Assembly: GCF_000835495.1 (NCBI RefSeq)
Contig: NW_015622546.1
Coordinates: forward strand, 3,280,955 to 3,344,954
Source of the DNA: Cladophialophora immunda
Lineage: Eukaryota; Ascomycota; Eurotiomycetes; Chaetothyriales; Herpotrichiellaceae
DNA: 64,000 bases
Direction of reading: 5' to 3'
Shown one piece after another: positions 34,895 to 46,498 of this stretch; position 1 is the stretch's first letter, and each line of letters starts with the position of its first letter. Made by a program: the position numbers and the translations under genes. The notes under the pieces were generated by a model. The model worked only from the letters and a program-made list of their open reading frames with translations, was not told the origin of the DNA and made no database searches.

Positions 34895-36366
34895 ATGAAG
34901 GATGAGTTGTCCTGGGTTATGTGGCGTCTGGCCGGGTTGCAGCAACGAAGTATGGACCTTCACCGTCTTTATTTTATATTCCCCCTCTTTTCGAGCTACA
35001 CGTGTCCCATCTGGAGTCCGGGGGAGGGCCGAGGAGATGGTCGCAACCATCAGGGCGCCAGCGGTCACGGATGTGGCCTAGTTGCGGAGAAGAGCAACGG
35101 ATGATTGACGTCTTGGGGTTGTACATGTTTGTCATGGGAAATGCCTGGGTACCATAGTTTTTGCGTATGAATACTACCGCCGCGCTGATGGTCAGTGGTG
35201 GACATGGCGTCAAGGGTCGAGGCAATTCCGCCATTTCAAGTACTCGTCAGACCGGAGGCATCCTCCGTCCACGGGGCGGAGCCAGGGTTAAAAAGGGTGA
35301 AAACTTTGATGCCGCACGTGAGTGGCTCCCAGCCAATTGCCAAGCGGCTAGTGCGCGCTATTACCCCAGATTTTGGTCTGCCGAGCCCGCCGAGTCCCGC
35401 CCTCCGGCCATCTGTCAAGGCGAAAACTCTTCCTCCTACGTAATCTCAACCTCCTGTTGACAACACGTTATTCCCGGACGCGCCTCCCAGCTGCTGCGGC
35501 CCTGGTGGTCTGCTGGCCAGTTTTTCCCCCTCGTGGCGTCAATCGCCGTCATCGTTGGGACCCCTTGCGTGCCCCGAGCCATGCTAGGAGGCTTTGCCCC
35601 CTTGGATCAATCTAACAAGCACTTGCATCAAGTAAGCATTCCGTGGAAACGCCACGTATTATTCCAGCCACCTGACCTCCAGAAAGAGGGCCGAGATCCC
35701 TTTGCCTCCGGCCAACCTCAGGTCTTTGTTCTCGTTGTCTGGCCATCCGTGAATATCCCTCCCTCAACCGAACATTCATGCTTTCGGAAATCTGGCCGCC
35801 GTCCTCTTTTACCCTGGGGCCAGCAGGGGCCAAAGAAAAAAAAACAACAAAAGTCCACTAATCCGGGGCAGAATGATTCATAGCCTTCCGTTAACTGCTT
35901 AGTCGACAAGTCAAGGCTCTGCAGAGCGGTGGTACGCATTACTCACAGTTATTGCTCCGGCCTGCCAATGTCACTCGTCCATCGGAAACTGAAAAGCAGT
36001 GACACAGAATCTTCCTGCCCTTCTCCTCCCTTTCCCATGTTTCTATTACCCCCATGTTTCATAATATTTTCCTAACTGGTCCTCTTTGAACACCTTTGTT
36101 TGTTTCCCTGCATCTTTCCCTTGGATTGCTGGTGGAGTTCGCTTGGACACTTTGCGTTCTTTGGTCATCTGGTAAAATCTAGAGGAATTCTTAAGAGGGA
36201 GCACGGTGGAAAATAAGCCATCATGTTGCCTTCTGACTTTCCAGACCGTGGCCCGTGCCCAGACCACAAAATTACTACTACTACTACTCCCCAGAAACAC
36301 GAAAGGCCTGAGGAACTGCTGTTATTCAAAGCACATTATCACCATCTCATCGAACCGCCCGAAGAA
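34895..36366. other. Gene-free stretch
   Basis: About 1.5 kb between two plus-strand genes. Short frames only; no element recognised. An in-frame ATG at 36223 could lengthen the next protein. Confidence 0.4.
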
Positions 36367-38399
36367 ATGACCGCTTCCAGAAAGTTCTCCTACGCGTCAG
36401 TCAAGGAAGAAACAGGTACGTTATCACCACCACATCGGATATGGGTCCCCGCCGCTGACCACCATGGCCCAAAGATGATGGCCTCCCACAGTCATTTGGG
36501 TCGTCCCTGTCATCTCAGGATCTAGAGGAGGTGGAGTGGATTGCATGGCCCTGCAGTCAGTGGTGTAAGACCAAGGGGTTGTGCTCGTATCATTTCAGTG
36601 GCTCCCACGAGGATCATGTCAGAACCAGGCTGGAAGGATATGCTCGCAGCAATCCACGAAAGCTGGAAAAGATCCTCGATGAGCTGGAGAAGCGGAGAGC
36701 GGCGCAGAAGTTGTTCAACCTCCCCTTCGCCAAAGAGATTACTCGCGTCCACCCGCGTCCGGCCGATTTCAGTCTCGAGGTATGGCGAGAGAAAGTCAGA
36801 GATTCCATTCGCCTGACCGACGAGTTCGATCGCACAGGAGCAGACACGGCAATTGTCGACGACTCGGACGAGACTCTGTCGCAGGATTCGAGCTTTTCAC
36901 GCAACGAGGGCGTTCCGTTTCTGGAGGCTATGCCGGAGGAAATTCTGGAGCTCATCCTCTCTTATGTGACGGTTGATCACACGGCAGATCCCTATGCTCG
37001 CCCTCATGTCGATCTGGCGAGTTGTTCACTCGTGTCCAAGACCATCCAGGCGGCTGCCGTGCGGGTCTTGTACCGACACGTCTCGATCCCACAGTCGAGG
37101 GCCTTCGCCAAATTGATGCGAAGTCTCAAGACCACCCCCCAGCTCGGAGAATTGGTGCAGTGGCTGGACTTTTCCCATTACTCCAACATGGGCTTTGGCA
37201 GCGCACGCAGCACTCGCAACCAGACTCCCTTCCTGAAGCCCGAGACGCTCAACGCATGCCTGGATGTCATGCCGAACTTGCGGGCCTTCTTGGTCCACGA
37301 GCATGTCGATGAGGAACTCGACATCAACATCATCTCCAAGGTGTTCAACATGCCCCTGATGCAGGCGCTGGACTTCTGCGCCTGCTCTTCTCGGCCCTTT
37401 GCCGAGGCCTTCACCGCCGTCACGACGCAACTTTCCACTCCACTCCAAAGCCTGCAACGCCTGTCGCTACACGAATGCACCACGCTGCAAGAGCCCGTTT
37501 TCGAATCGCTCCTCCCGCTGCTGACGAACCTGACGCATCTGGACGTCGCGCATACCCTCATCAACGACAAGGCACTGCTGTCCATCCCGCCGACCGCCAG
37601 AATCACGCACTTGAACATCGAACGCTGCACGCGTCTGACAGGTTCGGGCGTGGTCAAATTCCTCACCACCCATCCCGCCGTCAGGGGCAACGTCGTCTAC
37701 CTGAACCTCGCGGCCGACGCGTCGCGGCACAGACTGCTCGCCGAAGACGAGGTCACCAGACTGCTGGAATCTTTGCCCTCGAGTCTCCGATCCCTCAATT
37801 TGGGTGGGGCAAAGGTCAATTCCACGCACATTCCGGTGCTCCGGAGTCTCGCCACGCATCTCGAGGAACTCGGTCTGCGTGGCGCGGACCTCAGCCTCGG
37901 CAGCGATATCATGCGCCTCTTCAAATCTTCACCCTCCGCTCCCTCCGAAGCGGAGGATCACGTCACGCACAACGATTCTGTCGCCACCGCAAACGATGAC
38001 TCATCGCCCACTTCGGCGCCGTCTCCCCAGCACAGCACACTGCGCTACCTCGACCTCACGTCGGTCCGCTCCGTCACACAACTTTCTCTGTCCTACTCGC
38101 CGTCCTCGCTCACGGACAGAGACACCCTGCCGCTCGAGGTCATCGAACTCGGCGGCGACGTGCTGCAGGAGATCAAGCGACGCACCGCGCACGCGAGGAA
38201 CCGCGGGAAACTGGAGTGGGTTGTCAAGGAGCTCGGCCGCCGAGGGTGGTACGTGCGCCAGCCTCTGCCCGGGACGGGCGTCGACAACGGCGCGCGGGCG
38301 TGGAAGATGGGTGCGCGCTGGTGGGGGATGAGGAAGATCCCGATGGTCGAGCAAGATGTCGGTGGCATGTACGGGTATTTCATGTTCAAGAGGTCGTGA
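36367..38399 (+). CDS. F-box/leucine-rich-repeat protein
   Basis: Exons 36367-36415 and 36475-38399, joined in frame to a 657-residue protein; the long exon has no ATG before its conserved start, so the small first exon (MTASRKFSYASVKEE) is needed. N-terminal ~90 residues carry a CSQWCKTKGLCSYH segment of unknown type. An F-box-like helix set begins near residue 160 (PFLEAMPEEILELILSYV...SCSLVSKTIQAAAVRVLYR). It is followed by irregular LRR units (LTNLTHLDVAHTLI, ITHLNIERCTRLTGSGVVKF, SLRSLNLGGAKVNSTHIPVL, HLEELGLRGADLSLGSD). F-box proteins usually recruit substrates to SCF ubiquitin ligases; that role is inferred. C-terminal WWGMRKIPMVEQDVGGMYGY is a distinctive conserved-looking tail. Third positions are GC-rich. 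Confidence 0.85.
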
Positions 38400-39291
38400 C
38401 GGGCGAAATCGACCACCCTCAACTCTTGATCTTGATTGCCTTTTCTCTTTTTGCTTTTCAGGGTTTCCATAGCGTCTTTGGCATTTCTCGATGGCGTTTG
38501 CTTGGTTTTGGGTTTTGGGTTTTGTTGGGTGTTCGGTTCATATGGCATGGTGCATGGTGTATGGTGCATGGGTCGTGGTCATACGAGGCGTTGGACCTTG
38601 GTTTTTACCACGAGACACGACATGGCATGGCATGACATGACTACGATGCGAAATGAAATGATTGCGCGCGATGTGCACAACACAGCACAGCACAGCACAA
38701 CACACAAATACGGCAAAACTTGAGCGATGGAGTCTGGGTTGTTGCCGGCAATATGTCCTAGGATGCGATTACGATTATATACTCCTCTACTATACTATAC
38801 TGTCACGGTCACGGTCATGGTCATGGTCATGGTCACGGGTTTACTCACGCAGGCGGTCCTAGTTCCAAGGGAGCGAGCGTATCGGGCTTGGGGGCGGCAT
38901 AGTGTAATATTATATAGTGGAAATCGGAAACATGGAAATAAGGAGAGATTAGCAATATACATTGGATTCCTCTGGTCGAAGCACTTTAATCAGATCATGG
39001 TGAAAGAGGTCGTACCTAACTAAGTACACGTGGTGGAATTGTTCTGTGGATTCGAATAGCATGAGGGCACCTTTTGCTTGGTTGGGACGGATGAATGCCA
39101 GTCACTTATACTCTTCTGCGCTTTTATCTCCCTACTCGGATCATCATCAGTGCTACACTCGTGCCTCCATGCTCGGGCATACCACGGGATGTCCTCAGTA
39201 CAAGAGAGACTGGACATTATATAAGTCGTATGGAAGAGTTGTCTCTGTGAAGGCAAAAGGCAAATGTGCCCTGTGATGCCCACATTCTTCC
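38400..39291. other. Intergenic region between convergent genes, with repeat
   Basis: About 900 bp. Contains a GGTCAY hexamer array (38803-38838) and a run of CACAG-like units near 38685. No gene seen. Confidence 0.4.
38803..38838 (+). repeat. (GGTCAY) hexamer array
   Basis: Six tandem copies of a hexamer alternating GGTCAC and GGTCAT, in non-coding DNA between convergent genes. Confidence 0.8.
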
Positions 39292-41364
39292 TCATCCTAT
39301 CTGCACGGTCACAGTTTCCCATTGGGATAGAAAGTCGTCCAGTCTCAGCCGCTCCAGGTATGTGAGCGACAGAACCGCCGACAGTCTGATTGTTCCTACA
39401 CGCTCAAACGGCTGGTCGAGTCCGTTCAATGCCGCCACCACCAGCAGGGGTGCGGAGCGATCCAGGTCATGTCCTTTCGACCGGTCGACAAAGTCCAAAG
39501 CAAGAACCGTCCCGCACGTCTCAAGGCGTCTTAACTCGTCGTCTGAGCACAGTTCAGTGTCAATGGGCACCGATCTCTCCGTCAAGCCGGAAACGAAGTT
39601 CGCCCTTACGCGCTGAGTAGACGATGGACTGAAAATGAGGTTGCGAAGCTGACAGCCTCGACTCCTGACGCACAGAACTCGGGGCATCTCGTCGATTATA
39701 GCCTCCGCTAACATGGAAAGGTCGTTCAAGCGCCCCAATTTCCCGGTGTCGCATTCCTGCACTGACACCTCCACGTCGTTCGACCAAGAGCCCTCCGAGG
39801 CATGTTGGGCTGGGGAAATTGGGATGACCTTGCCGCCGCTCCATCCTATCCAGGACCAACTCGGAAAGCAGTGTTGTCGGCTATCGGTTTGACGCCTTGT
39901 CCACAGAAGTGAGAGAGCAAACAGTGCATCAGGCGCGAGCCGGTCTTCCCTCCATCTTTTGCCAGGCGGGATAGGCATGCCAAATATATGTTGTAGACGG
40001 GTCCGCCCTCCAAGCAACAACGGCTCTTCGAGAAGGCCGAGAACAGCGTTCAACCTGTCAGACTCGTACGTTAAGCTTCTTCTTGACACTTGGGAGATGT
40101 GTTCCCAGGCTCTGTCAAACTCGTCCAACTCGTGTTTAGTACCGCCGAAGTAGGCGACCGTCGGCTCAACAAAGAACTCCTCAAGCGAGCCATGAGCAGC
40201 GATGGTCTCGCATGTCGACGATGTACCGCATTTGAAATACAATTGTTGGTGGGTGAAGTACAGTCGTCGCCTAGATGAGACTTCTTCCTGGTATGTCCAT
40301 GCTCTGGTTATGTATTTTGAGCGATTCCTCGCCGACTCTAGCGTGCCCATGGTGGAAACCAACCGACAGCCTCCAACTTCAAGACAAGGCTGCACATCAC
40401 GACGGGCAGTGCTGATGCCTGGGAGACCGTCGTCTGCACTGTTCCCATGTAGAGCAATGATGGTCAACTGAGCCGCTCGGTAAAGCGAGGCCATGTTCTT
40501 CAGTTCGCGGTGAAACTCATGCTTGTTATTCCGTCGAATGCAAAGCCGGTCAACCCACAGGTATCGAAAGTTGAGAGCTTTGGTGATAGTGATGGCATCT
40601 TCAAGCACCCGTGGTAATGAAGGTAGATCATCGTTTGTTTCCTGCATCTCACTCGGACACGAAGAGGTTAACGCTGAGCCCCAGACATAGCTAAGAGCGG
40701 TGTAATCAACACTACCGTGATTACGGACAAGCCTCCTGTCGTGACAGTCAAACAACCACCGCGGATAAGCAGTAGCATTGGCATAAGGTCTTGAACATTG
40801 GGGGTGAAGTCTCCTGCAGGTCGCTATCCAACTGCTTACAGCTTCAAGGTTGATAGAGTTGGCGTCTATCTTGCAGCCTTCTAATCGGGTAGGGGCAACG
40901 CTCCGGTTTATGGGTAATATGAGACCAGCATCTCGCAAGAGACAGGTGGAATCGCAGATGAATTGACGCTTTTCGAGATTCTCGTGCCGATTCAGGAACT
41001 TTGCCAACGGCAATTCTCGATCTGTACCGACAACCCCAAAGACCACGTCTGGGTGCGGACAGTCAAGTGTCGGAACACCACGGCGGGTATACAGATGATA
41101 TGCCATCAAAAAGGTCAGAATGGGTTTCGGCCTCTGAGGGCTGTTGTTTGAGATTCGGTCCAGGAATCGACACAGGGGACATGACTCTTCATAATTCTTC
41201 GGAAGTTTGATCACAGTGACGGGCGTGGTGTGTCCTTGGGCAGGGAAAAACACTCTTTCCAGCCGCAATGAAGCACACTTCCGGCAAAAGTCCTGAGACT
41301 CTCCCCAATTTCCGTAAGGCTGAGAGGTGAGGCTCTGGCAGTTGATGACCCTCCCATCCGCCAT
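39292..41364 (-). CDS. Heterokaryon incompatibility (HET) domain protein
   Basis: Single-exon frame of 690 residues from the ATG at 41362-41364. HET signature blocks are visible: VDYTALSYVWGSALTS, LPRVLEDAITITKALNFRYL, WVDRLCIRRNN and MASLYRAAQLTIIALHGN. Before the domain the N-terminal region has a cysteine-containing segment (FCRKCASLRLERVFF, SCPLCRFLDRI). The HET module occupies about residues 215-370; the C-terminal half is variable, as is normal. HET proteins mediate non-self recognition and cell death between incompatible hyphae; many genomic copies have no known partner. Nothing in the sequence tells whether this copy is active. It lies 2.2 kb from the quinate cluster, probably without functional relation. 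Confidence 0.9.
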   Translation of the reverse strand: MADGRVINCQSLTSQPYGNWGESQDFCRKCASLRLERVFFPAQGHTTPVTVIKLPKNYEESCPLCRFLDRISNNSPQRPKPILTFLMAYHLYTRRGVPTLDCPHPDVVFGVVGTDRELPLAKFLNRHENLEKRQFICDSTCLLRDAGLILPINRSVAPTRLEGCKIDANSINLEAVSSWIATCRRLHPQCSRPYANATAYPRWLFDCHDRRLVRNHGSVDYTALSYVWGSALTSSCPSEMQETNDDLPSLPRVLEDAITITKALNFRYLWVDRLCIRRNNKHEFHRELKNMASLYRAAQLTIIALHGNSADDGLPGISTARRDVQPCLEVGGCRLVSTMGTLESARNRSKYITRAWTYQEEVSSRRRLYFTHQQLYFKCGTSSTCETIAAHGSLEEFFVEPTVAYFGGTKHELDEFDRAWEHISQVSRRSLTYESDRLNAVLGLLEEPLLLGGRTRLQHIFGMPIPPGKRWREDRLAPDALFALSLLWTRRQTDSRQHCFPSWSWIGWSGGKVIPISPAQHASEGSWSNDVEVSVQECDTGKLGRLNDLSMLAEAIIDEMPRVLCVRSRGCQLRNLIFSPSSTQRVRANFVSGLTERSVPIDTELCSDDELRRLETCGTVLALDFVDRSKGHDLDRSAPLLVVAALNGLDQPFERVGTIRLSAVLSLTYLERLRLDDFLSQWETVTVQIG

Positions 41365-43567
41365 GATCGCCACAGGCGAGGAGATAGTAGTATACACTCA
41401 CATTAAATATTGTCACGCAACGCAGGAGGGGTGTCTCTGGAGTGTCCCGCATATATCAACTCTTCAAGGCAGATATCCAAGTGAGTTTGTGCATTCGGCG
41501 GCCCCCTCCCTCTAATCAGTTTCAAAGGCAGCGTGGCGCAGCGCCAGACCACCTCCCACCCCAATCCTAGCGAGGCCTTTGGGAGGTGGAGAGGGCCCAA
41601 TAGCAACGAGGTGAGGAACTTGTACGGGCGCGGTAGAAGGACTGGCATTCCACATGGCGGTTTTGAGAGAACTTGTTATCGGGCCAACCCTGCCAGCGCA
41701 AGGCGATTGGTGTCGAGCGCATTGCATACTTGGCGGCTCGTGGGAGAATATGAGTGGAAGAAGCTGCAACACCGGGCGTCGCTCGTTGGGCCTGGACCAA
41801 ACTCAACTTCCTCGTTTCGATGCAGGTGCGAGGTGGTTCTGGTTAGGGAGGTGACCACTTGGTGAAGCCCTTTAACCAGGCTTTAAACTGAGGCCACCAG
41901 TCTTACACTGACCAAGTTCGACAAAAATAGAGAGCGGCTCGATCGATGGGGAGGAGACAAGTTTGGGCATTGTTGGCACCAGAGTCATCTTATTCTTCGT
42001 GTTATACAGCCATGCGGGGTGTTCTGACCATGCACTCGCTCAAGACATCAACCCCCGCGCTCTCAGCCTGCCGATTGTGCATCGACCGTGCTCGCCCCCT
42101 TCCTGCAGCTAAGTCTGTGATGTACAAAATCGTCGACAGCGGCCCACCCAGTCTATTCCGCGCTATGCTGAAATCCTTCCTCTTTAGACCGCACCCGAGG
42201 TATTGAGCTGCCTACCACTGCTTTGAAAGAACGGGCGGCGACCTTGCGTCCGTGTTCTTGCGAACATGTGTTTGTACAATCCGAGGGAGTCCTGCATATG
42301 TCCACGCTCTAAACCTGAGCGGGGCCAGGCCCCCCCTAAACACCGTGCCGACCTCCTCTTATGAACTCCCCTTGAGCATTGTACACACGATGTGGCAGAG
42401 GTCATCAGAAAGTTGTCCTGTCAGAATGGTTGGCGCTCTCAAGTCTTCTTCTTCGGTCCCGAGATCAATGGGTATAAGCGGCCTAGATGGTGGTTTATCG
42501 TGGATTTGCCTTTCGGTGGGGTTTTCTGGCAGCGCATGGATCAGTCAATGCACGATTGTATTGAAGTGGTCGTAAACCAATCCGAGGGTGCAACATGCGC
42601 AACGTACGGGTGCATCCATGCAGTCTCTCAATGCTTTCTCAAGGTGTCCGCAACCTCCAGAGGCTGCGCCCGCGGCCCAACAGTCTGTAAAGAATCACAT
42701 CAGTATGCTTTGCGTGTGTTATAAAACTTCTCCGGCCCTTTGCACAGAATCCGTGGCGGCACAATGCATTTTGCGCACAGTCTCGCTCTATCGTCCCAGC
42801 TCTTGTACCTGTGGGATTCTAGTATCTTCTAGAATATCTCGAGCTCCCTTCACTTCCTTGGGCACGAGGTAGAGACGTACTCAACATTGCAGTCATGGGT
42901 CCTAGACACGGATTCGGCTCCTGTTTGTCCGGATGTCTGATCTTTAACCGCGAGACGGTCTGTAGGCGGACTGGGTTGATTGCTGTCGAGGAGCCACGGG
43001 GAGGCATCCTGTCTGAGATTTGGTAGAGTATATATCGGGAACAGGAGTCGAGAGCGTAAGGATGGGCAGATGGTCAGCGGAGGCAGGGAAGCTCCACGGC
43101 TTTGGGGAGATGGACAATATTTGCGACGTGCCCCTGGAAGCACCCTCTATGGGGTGAAAGTACGCGCTTGTTGAGGATTTGAGGAGGCACAAGGATCTGG
43201 AGCTGTGACCAGTAACTCAAAGCTGTCGAGACAGAAAGCTGCAGATGAAGGAAAACTGTTCTGGCGCATTGAGCAAAAGTGGAATTTGCGGCAAAACCTC
43301 GGCGACGAGGCTGCAGCCTTTCGCGTTCGAGACTCAAAGGCAGACAGACAAGGCTGCGATGTAGATAGACCCCTTGACGAGATGCCTTGATATTTCAGTC
43401 GAATACATAACAATTCAAGCCAAAAGAAGATCTTCGGTGTTAATGGTATCTTGAAATAAATCTACAGGTTATATGTAGACCATTTCTGAAGCCAGGCTAC
43501 TCAAGAGGTAGAGTAGGGCCCCGAGAGCCAACAGGCGATATAGGAACTCCTCTCTCACCGACCTTAA
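41365..43567. other. Gene-free stretch between HET gene and qutA
   Basis: About 2.2 kb. It holds the HET gene promoter and the qutA 3' region. Frames are about 110 codons or shorter and unconvincing. I found no tRNA or transposon end. Confidence 0.4.
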
Positions 43568-46048
43568 TCATCGGAAAATATCGTCAAATGTCATCTTTCC
43601 GATTCGAGTACCATCATTGCTCGATATGGTAGCTTGACCTCCAGGGGCCATGTTGTTATGATTATTGAAAACAGGACCCATGTACCCATCCGACAGCATC
43701 AAGCGGTCCGGATCATTGCAAAAGGCTTCGAAGGTGGTGTCATCCGCAAACCCAAAGTCCTTGAGCCCTTGGGTCCTGTCAACAGTCCATTGTGTTGTAT
43801 CCAGTTGAGCCATCTCGTGGAATAAGGCATCGATCTCGTCTCCGTTAAAGCTCGGAGACGTCGCCAACCCCGAGATGTTGGCTTTTTTCGTCGTGAAATT
43901 CGGACCAACGCTAGCCTCATAATTCTCCTCGGGCAGGTCGATACTCATAGCACTATAATCCACGGATGTCGCTTCATTCGGCTGTGACTCCTCTAGTACA
44001 CCTGCATATTGAGGTATGTCCTGGTATTGAAAGAGGATCGGCTCCCTTGCGCCAGCTCCTACTGCTCCTTGATTTCTGCGAATGCTTGGAACGGGCGCAA
44101 AATTGGTGTATGTTGGTGGCGTCTGCAGGGTACTGTTGGATGGCAACACTGGAGCTCCATCATAACGGCCTTTGGACGAAATCCGCATACCACCATCGTT
44201 GGAAGATTTCGCTCCCGGCCAAATCAAGGACAACCTTGACCGAATCTGGTCCAACCTTTCCTGCCACAAATCATGACTGCCCAGGGACGATGAGGCCGTG
44301 TTGGTTTGTGCATTGATCAGATGGCAAAGTGGGATCAGCATGGATGGAACGCCACATTTGTCGAAGAGATTCCACGAATGTTCAAATAATTCCAGGTTCT
44401 CAATGAATTTCCATTTGAGGCCCGGCTGAACTCCAACGTTTGATTGAGAGCTAATCGTTTGAATTGCAAAATGACACGCCTGCAGAATCATTTGATGTGG
44501 TGGGCGTCGTATTACGTCCGAGACTGTGAAAGGGTACTCCCCGCTCAGCGAACCCAGTGATGATGTGACGTGCTGACTTATTGGCATTCCGCTGGTCATC
44601 TGAGAGGCTTTGGTGCAAAAGGCATCACTGGCAACCATACAGAGCTCCGTCAATCGGTTGAAGCAACTGATCACAAAAGCTGGTTCTCTGGACTCGGCGC
44701 CATCATTACCAGCTGCTGCCTTCCACGGTTCCCACTCTTCGTGTCCGTCTTCCTCGAGAAGCTGAGTAGGATCCAAATGACCACTCCGAAGATGTGACGG
44801 CCTCTTTACACAGACTGCAATGAGGGTATCCAAGATAAAACAGCCTTGTAGAACTGCCTGCCAACCCTTCTCCTTCCGACGAGGGGCTTCATGTCCAGAT
44901 GCCGATGTGCCTTCGTGTCCAGTAGCGCCAGAATCTGAATATGGACCGATGAGATTCTTGGACAAGACCGATTCCGGCTCCATTGAGATCAGCAAAGCTC
45001 GTATAGCAGAGCCCACTAGCATCCAGGCGGAGGTCCAGTCGCCAATTCCAATATCAAGGAGAACCAGTAACAACAAAGCCTGAACATGACCAATCGAGAA
45101 AGGGCCACTCTCGGATGGTATCATCTTCCTCGCTAAAGAGCGCATTTCGGTGACGGTTTGTCCAGGTATCGCATCAGGCGCCGACCAAAGGTGGCCGGTC
45201 TGTTGGTGGGTGTAGGCACAAACGGCCCACATACAGGCAAGATCGGCAGTGTCGAGACGATGCCCTTTCTGAAGCCTGGTATGCTCGTAGAACTTTCGTA
45301 AGGTAGAAGGCCTGTCCAAGATGGGAAACCAACAGTGGGTGAAGGTGAAATACTGATCTAAAAGTCCCGCGGCTGAAGATGGAAGAGGCACTTCTTCCGG
45401 GTTCGTAGTGCTGGGTCTGTTCTGAAGCAGAGGCTCTCCAAAGCCAGGTCCAAGATCGCGTATATTGAGACTGCTCACAGGCTCGTTACTTCCTGACGTC
45501 TCAATGACCTTAAAATCTGGCGCGAGTACAGCTCTATCATTTCGAGTATCGCTCAGAGGCTGTGCTGCTTCGTTGTCGTCTTCGCAGTCGCGCTTACGCT
45601 TTTGGTGGATTGTAGGGCCATGCTCGAGGCGAGAGAGGAGCTTTTCCAGGTCTGCAAGCACATTGGATTCTTTCCATGCTGTGTGAAGATCGTCACCAAT
45701 CTTCTGATGATTCCATATCTGTAGCAACTCTTCCTCATTCTGGTCGACTACACGCCGTACCGTATCATCTAGCCCATCCACTTTCTGTAACATAACAGCC
45801 CATAGTTTCTCCAGGCCACGGACATATCCCTCTGGTAGTCCTCTCTTTTTGTTCCCGGCGACATATAAGCACGGTTGTCCAGCATTGATACAATTTGTGC
45901 ATTCTGGTTGCTTCGCATCGCACTTATCTTTGCGGGCTCGACAGCGGGTGCAGGCGCGTGAAACACGGGCTCGTGATCGCTTTGAAGCGTCCTCTTCGTC
46001 GCTCGTCCGGGTCCGTCGTCTCTCCGCGTCCGTGCTACGTGAAGCCAT
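43568..46048 (-). CDS. qutA: Quinate pathway transcription activator (QUTA/QA-1F)
   Basis: Zn2Cys6 activator of the quinate genes, single exon, 826 residues from the ATG at 46046-46048, almost the length of Aspergillus QUTA (about 825). The zinc cluster is CX2CX6CX6CX2CX6C (starting ACTRCRARKDKC), followed by NKKRGLPEGYVRGLEKLWAV, a linker-plus-helix block characteristic of QUTA and QA-1F rather than generic Zn2Cys6 proteins. The middle homology region includes FTFTHCWFPILDRPSTLRKF and CMWAVCAYTHQQTGHLW. The C-terminus is acidic with aromatic residues, as in activation domains. It is divergent from qutR across 450 bp. From family knowledge QUTA is held inactive by QUTR until quinate is present. 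Confidence 0.92.
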   Translation of the reverse strand: MASRSTDAERRRTRTSDEEDASKRSRARVSRACTRCRARKDKCDAKQPECTNCINAGQPCLYVAGNKKRGLPEGYVRGLEKLWAVMLQKVDGLDDTVRRVVDQNEEELLQIWNHQKIGDDLHTAWKESNVLADLEKLLSRLEHGPTIHQKRKRDCEDDNEAAQPLSDTRNDRAVLAPDFKVIETSGSNEPVSSLNIRDLGPGFGEPLLQNRPSTTNPEEVPLPSSAAGLLDQYFTFTHCWFPILDRPSTLRKFYEHTRLQKGHRLDTADLACMWAVCAYTHQQTGHLWSAPDAIPGQTVTEMRSLARKMIPSESGPFSIGHVQALLLLVLLDIGIGDWTSAWMLVGSAIRALLISMEPESVLSKNLIGPYSDSGATGHEGTSASGHEAPRRKEKGWQAVLQGCFILDTLIAVCVKRPSHLRSGHLDPTQLLEEDGHEEWEPWKAAAGNDGAESREPAFVISCFNRLTELCMVASDAFCTKASQMTSGMPISQHVTSSLGSLSGEYPFTVSDVIRRPPHQMILQACHFAIQTISSQSNVGVQPGLKWKFIENLELFEHSWNLFDKCGVPSMLIPLCHLINAQTNTASSSLGSHDLWQERLDQIRSRLSLIWPGAKSSNDGGMRISSKGRYDGAPVLPSNSTLQTPPTYTNFAPVPSIRRNQGAVGAGAREPILFQYQDIPQYAGVLEESQPNEATSVDYSAMSIDLPEENYEASVGPNFTTKKANISGLATSPSFNGDEIDALFHEMAQLDTTQWTVDRTQGLKDFGFADDTTFEAFCNDPDRLMLSDGYMGPVFNNHNNMAPGGQATISSNDGTRIGKMTFDDIFR

Positions 46049-46498
46049 CACAAGGAGGTAGATGTGCGACAGCCATGTTCAAAGGGGCGTATGTTCTGTG
46101 GGAAGAGGTGAGTCGAACACATCAGGATCGGGGAATGCTTTCTCATAGGAGCGTCGTCGCAGATTCCATCCTGGTCTGTGTCTGGTCTGTTGAACGTCTC
46201 GGTGGTTGCCCAGACTGATGTCGATCGGATGAAGCACCTGCTCGCTGTCTGCGGGGCGGGAAAGCTGCGCCTCACCAGCCCACTAAAGCAACATCTTCCC
46301 ACCCACCAAACTCCAACTGTACCTAGGTACACAAGAGGCGCACCGACCGATTTCTCTACTCTCACGTCTCCCTAACCCTGTGGTCATTTGACGTAGCACT
46401 GCTTTGCTTCTTCCAAAACGACTACCAACATGACCATTGAGGTCCCAGAAGTACACGCTCAGGCGAAACACTTTCCACACGAGATTGAGGAAAGATGA
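46049..46498. promoter_or_regulatory. qutA-qutR divergent promoter region
   Basis: 450 bp between two divergent start codons. A CREA-type match (GCGGGG, fitting SYGGRG) is at 46251-46256; such short motifs arise often by chance. I found no clear full QUTA/QA-1F palindrome here. A 22-codon frame directly abutting qutR is described separately. Confidence 0.45.
46430..46498 (+). other. In-frame upstream ORF ending at the qutR start codon
   Basis: A well-placed ATG (CAACATGA context) at 46430 opens 22 codons (MTIEVPEVHAQAKHFPHEIE then ER) and ends in TGA at 46496-46498. The next triplet, ATG at 46499, starts qutR in the same frame. So a single in-frame TGA separates a short peptide from QutR. 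Alternatively a gtacac donor at 46451 and an acceptor at 46530 would splice out the stop and join MTIEVPE to the QutR frame at SRSSQVAG. Confidence 0.4.
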
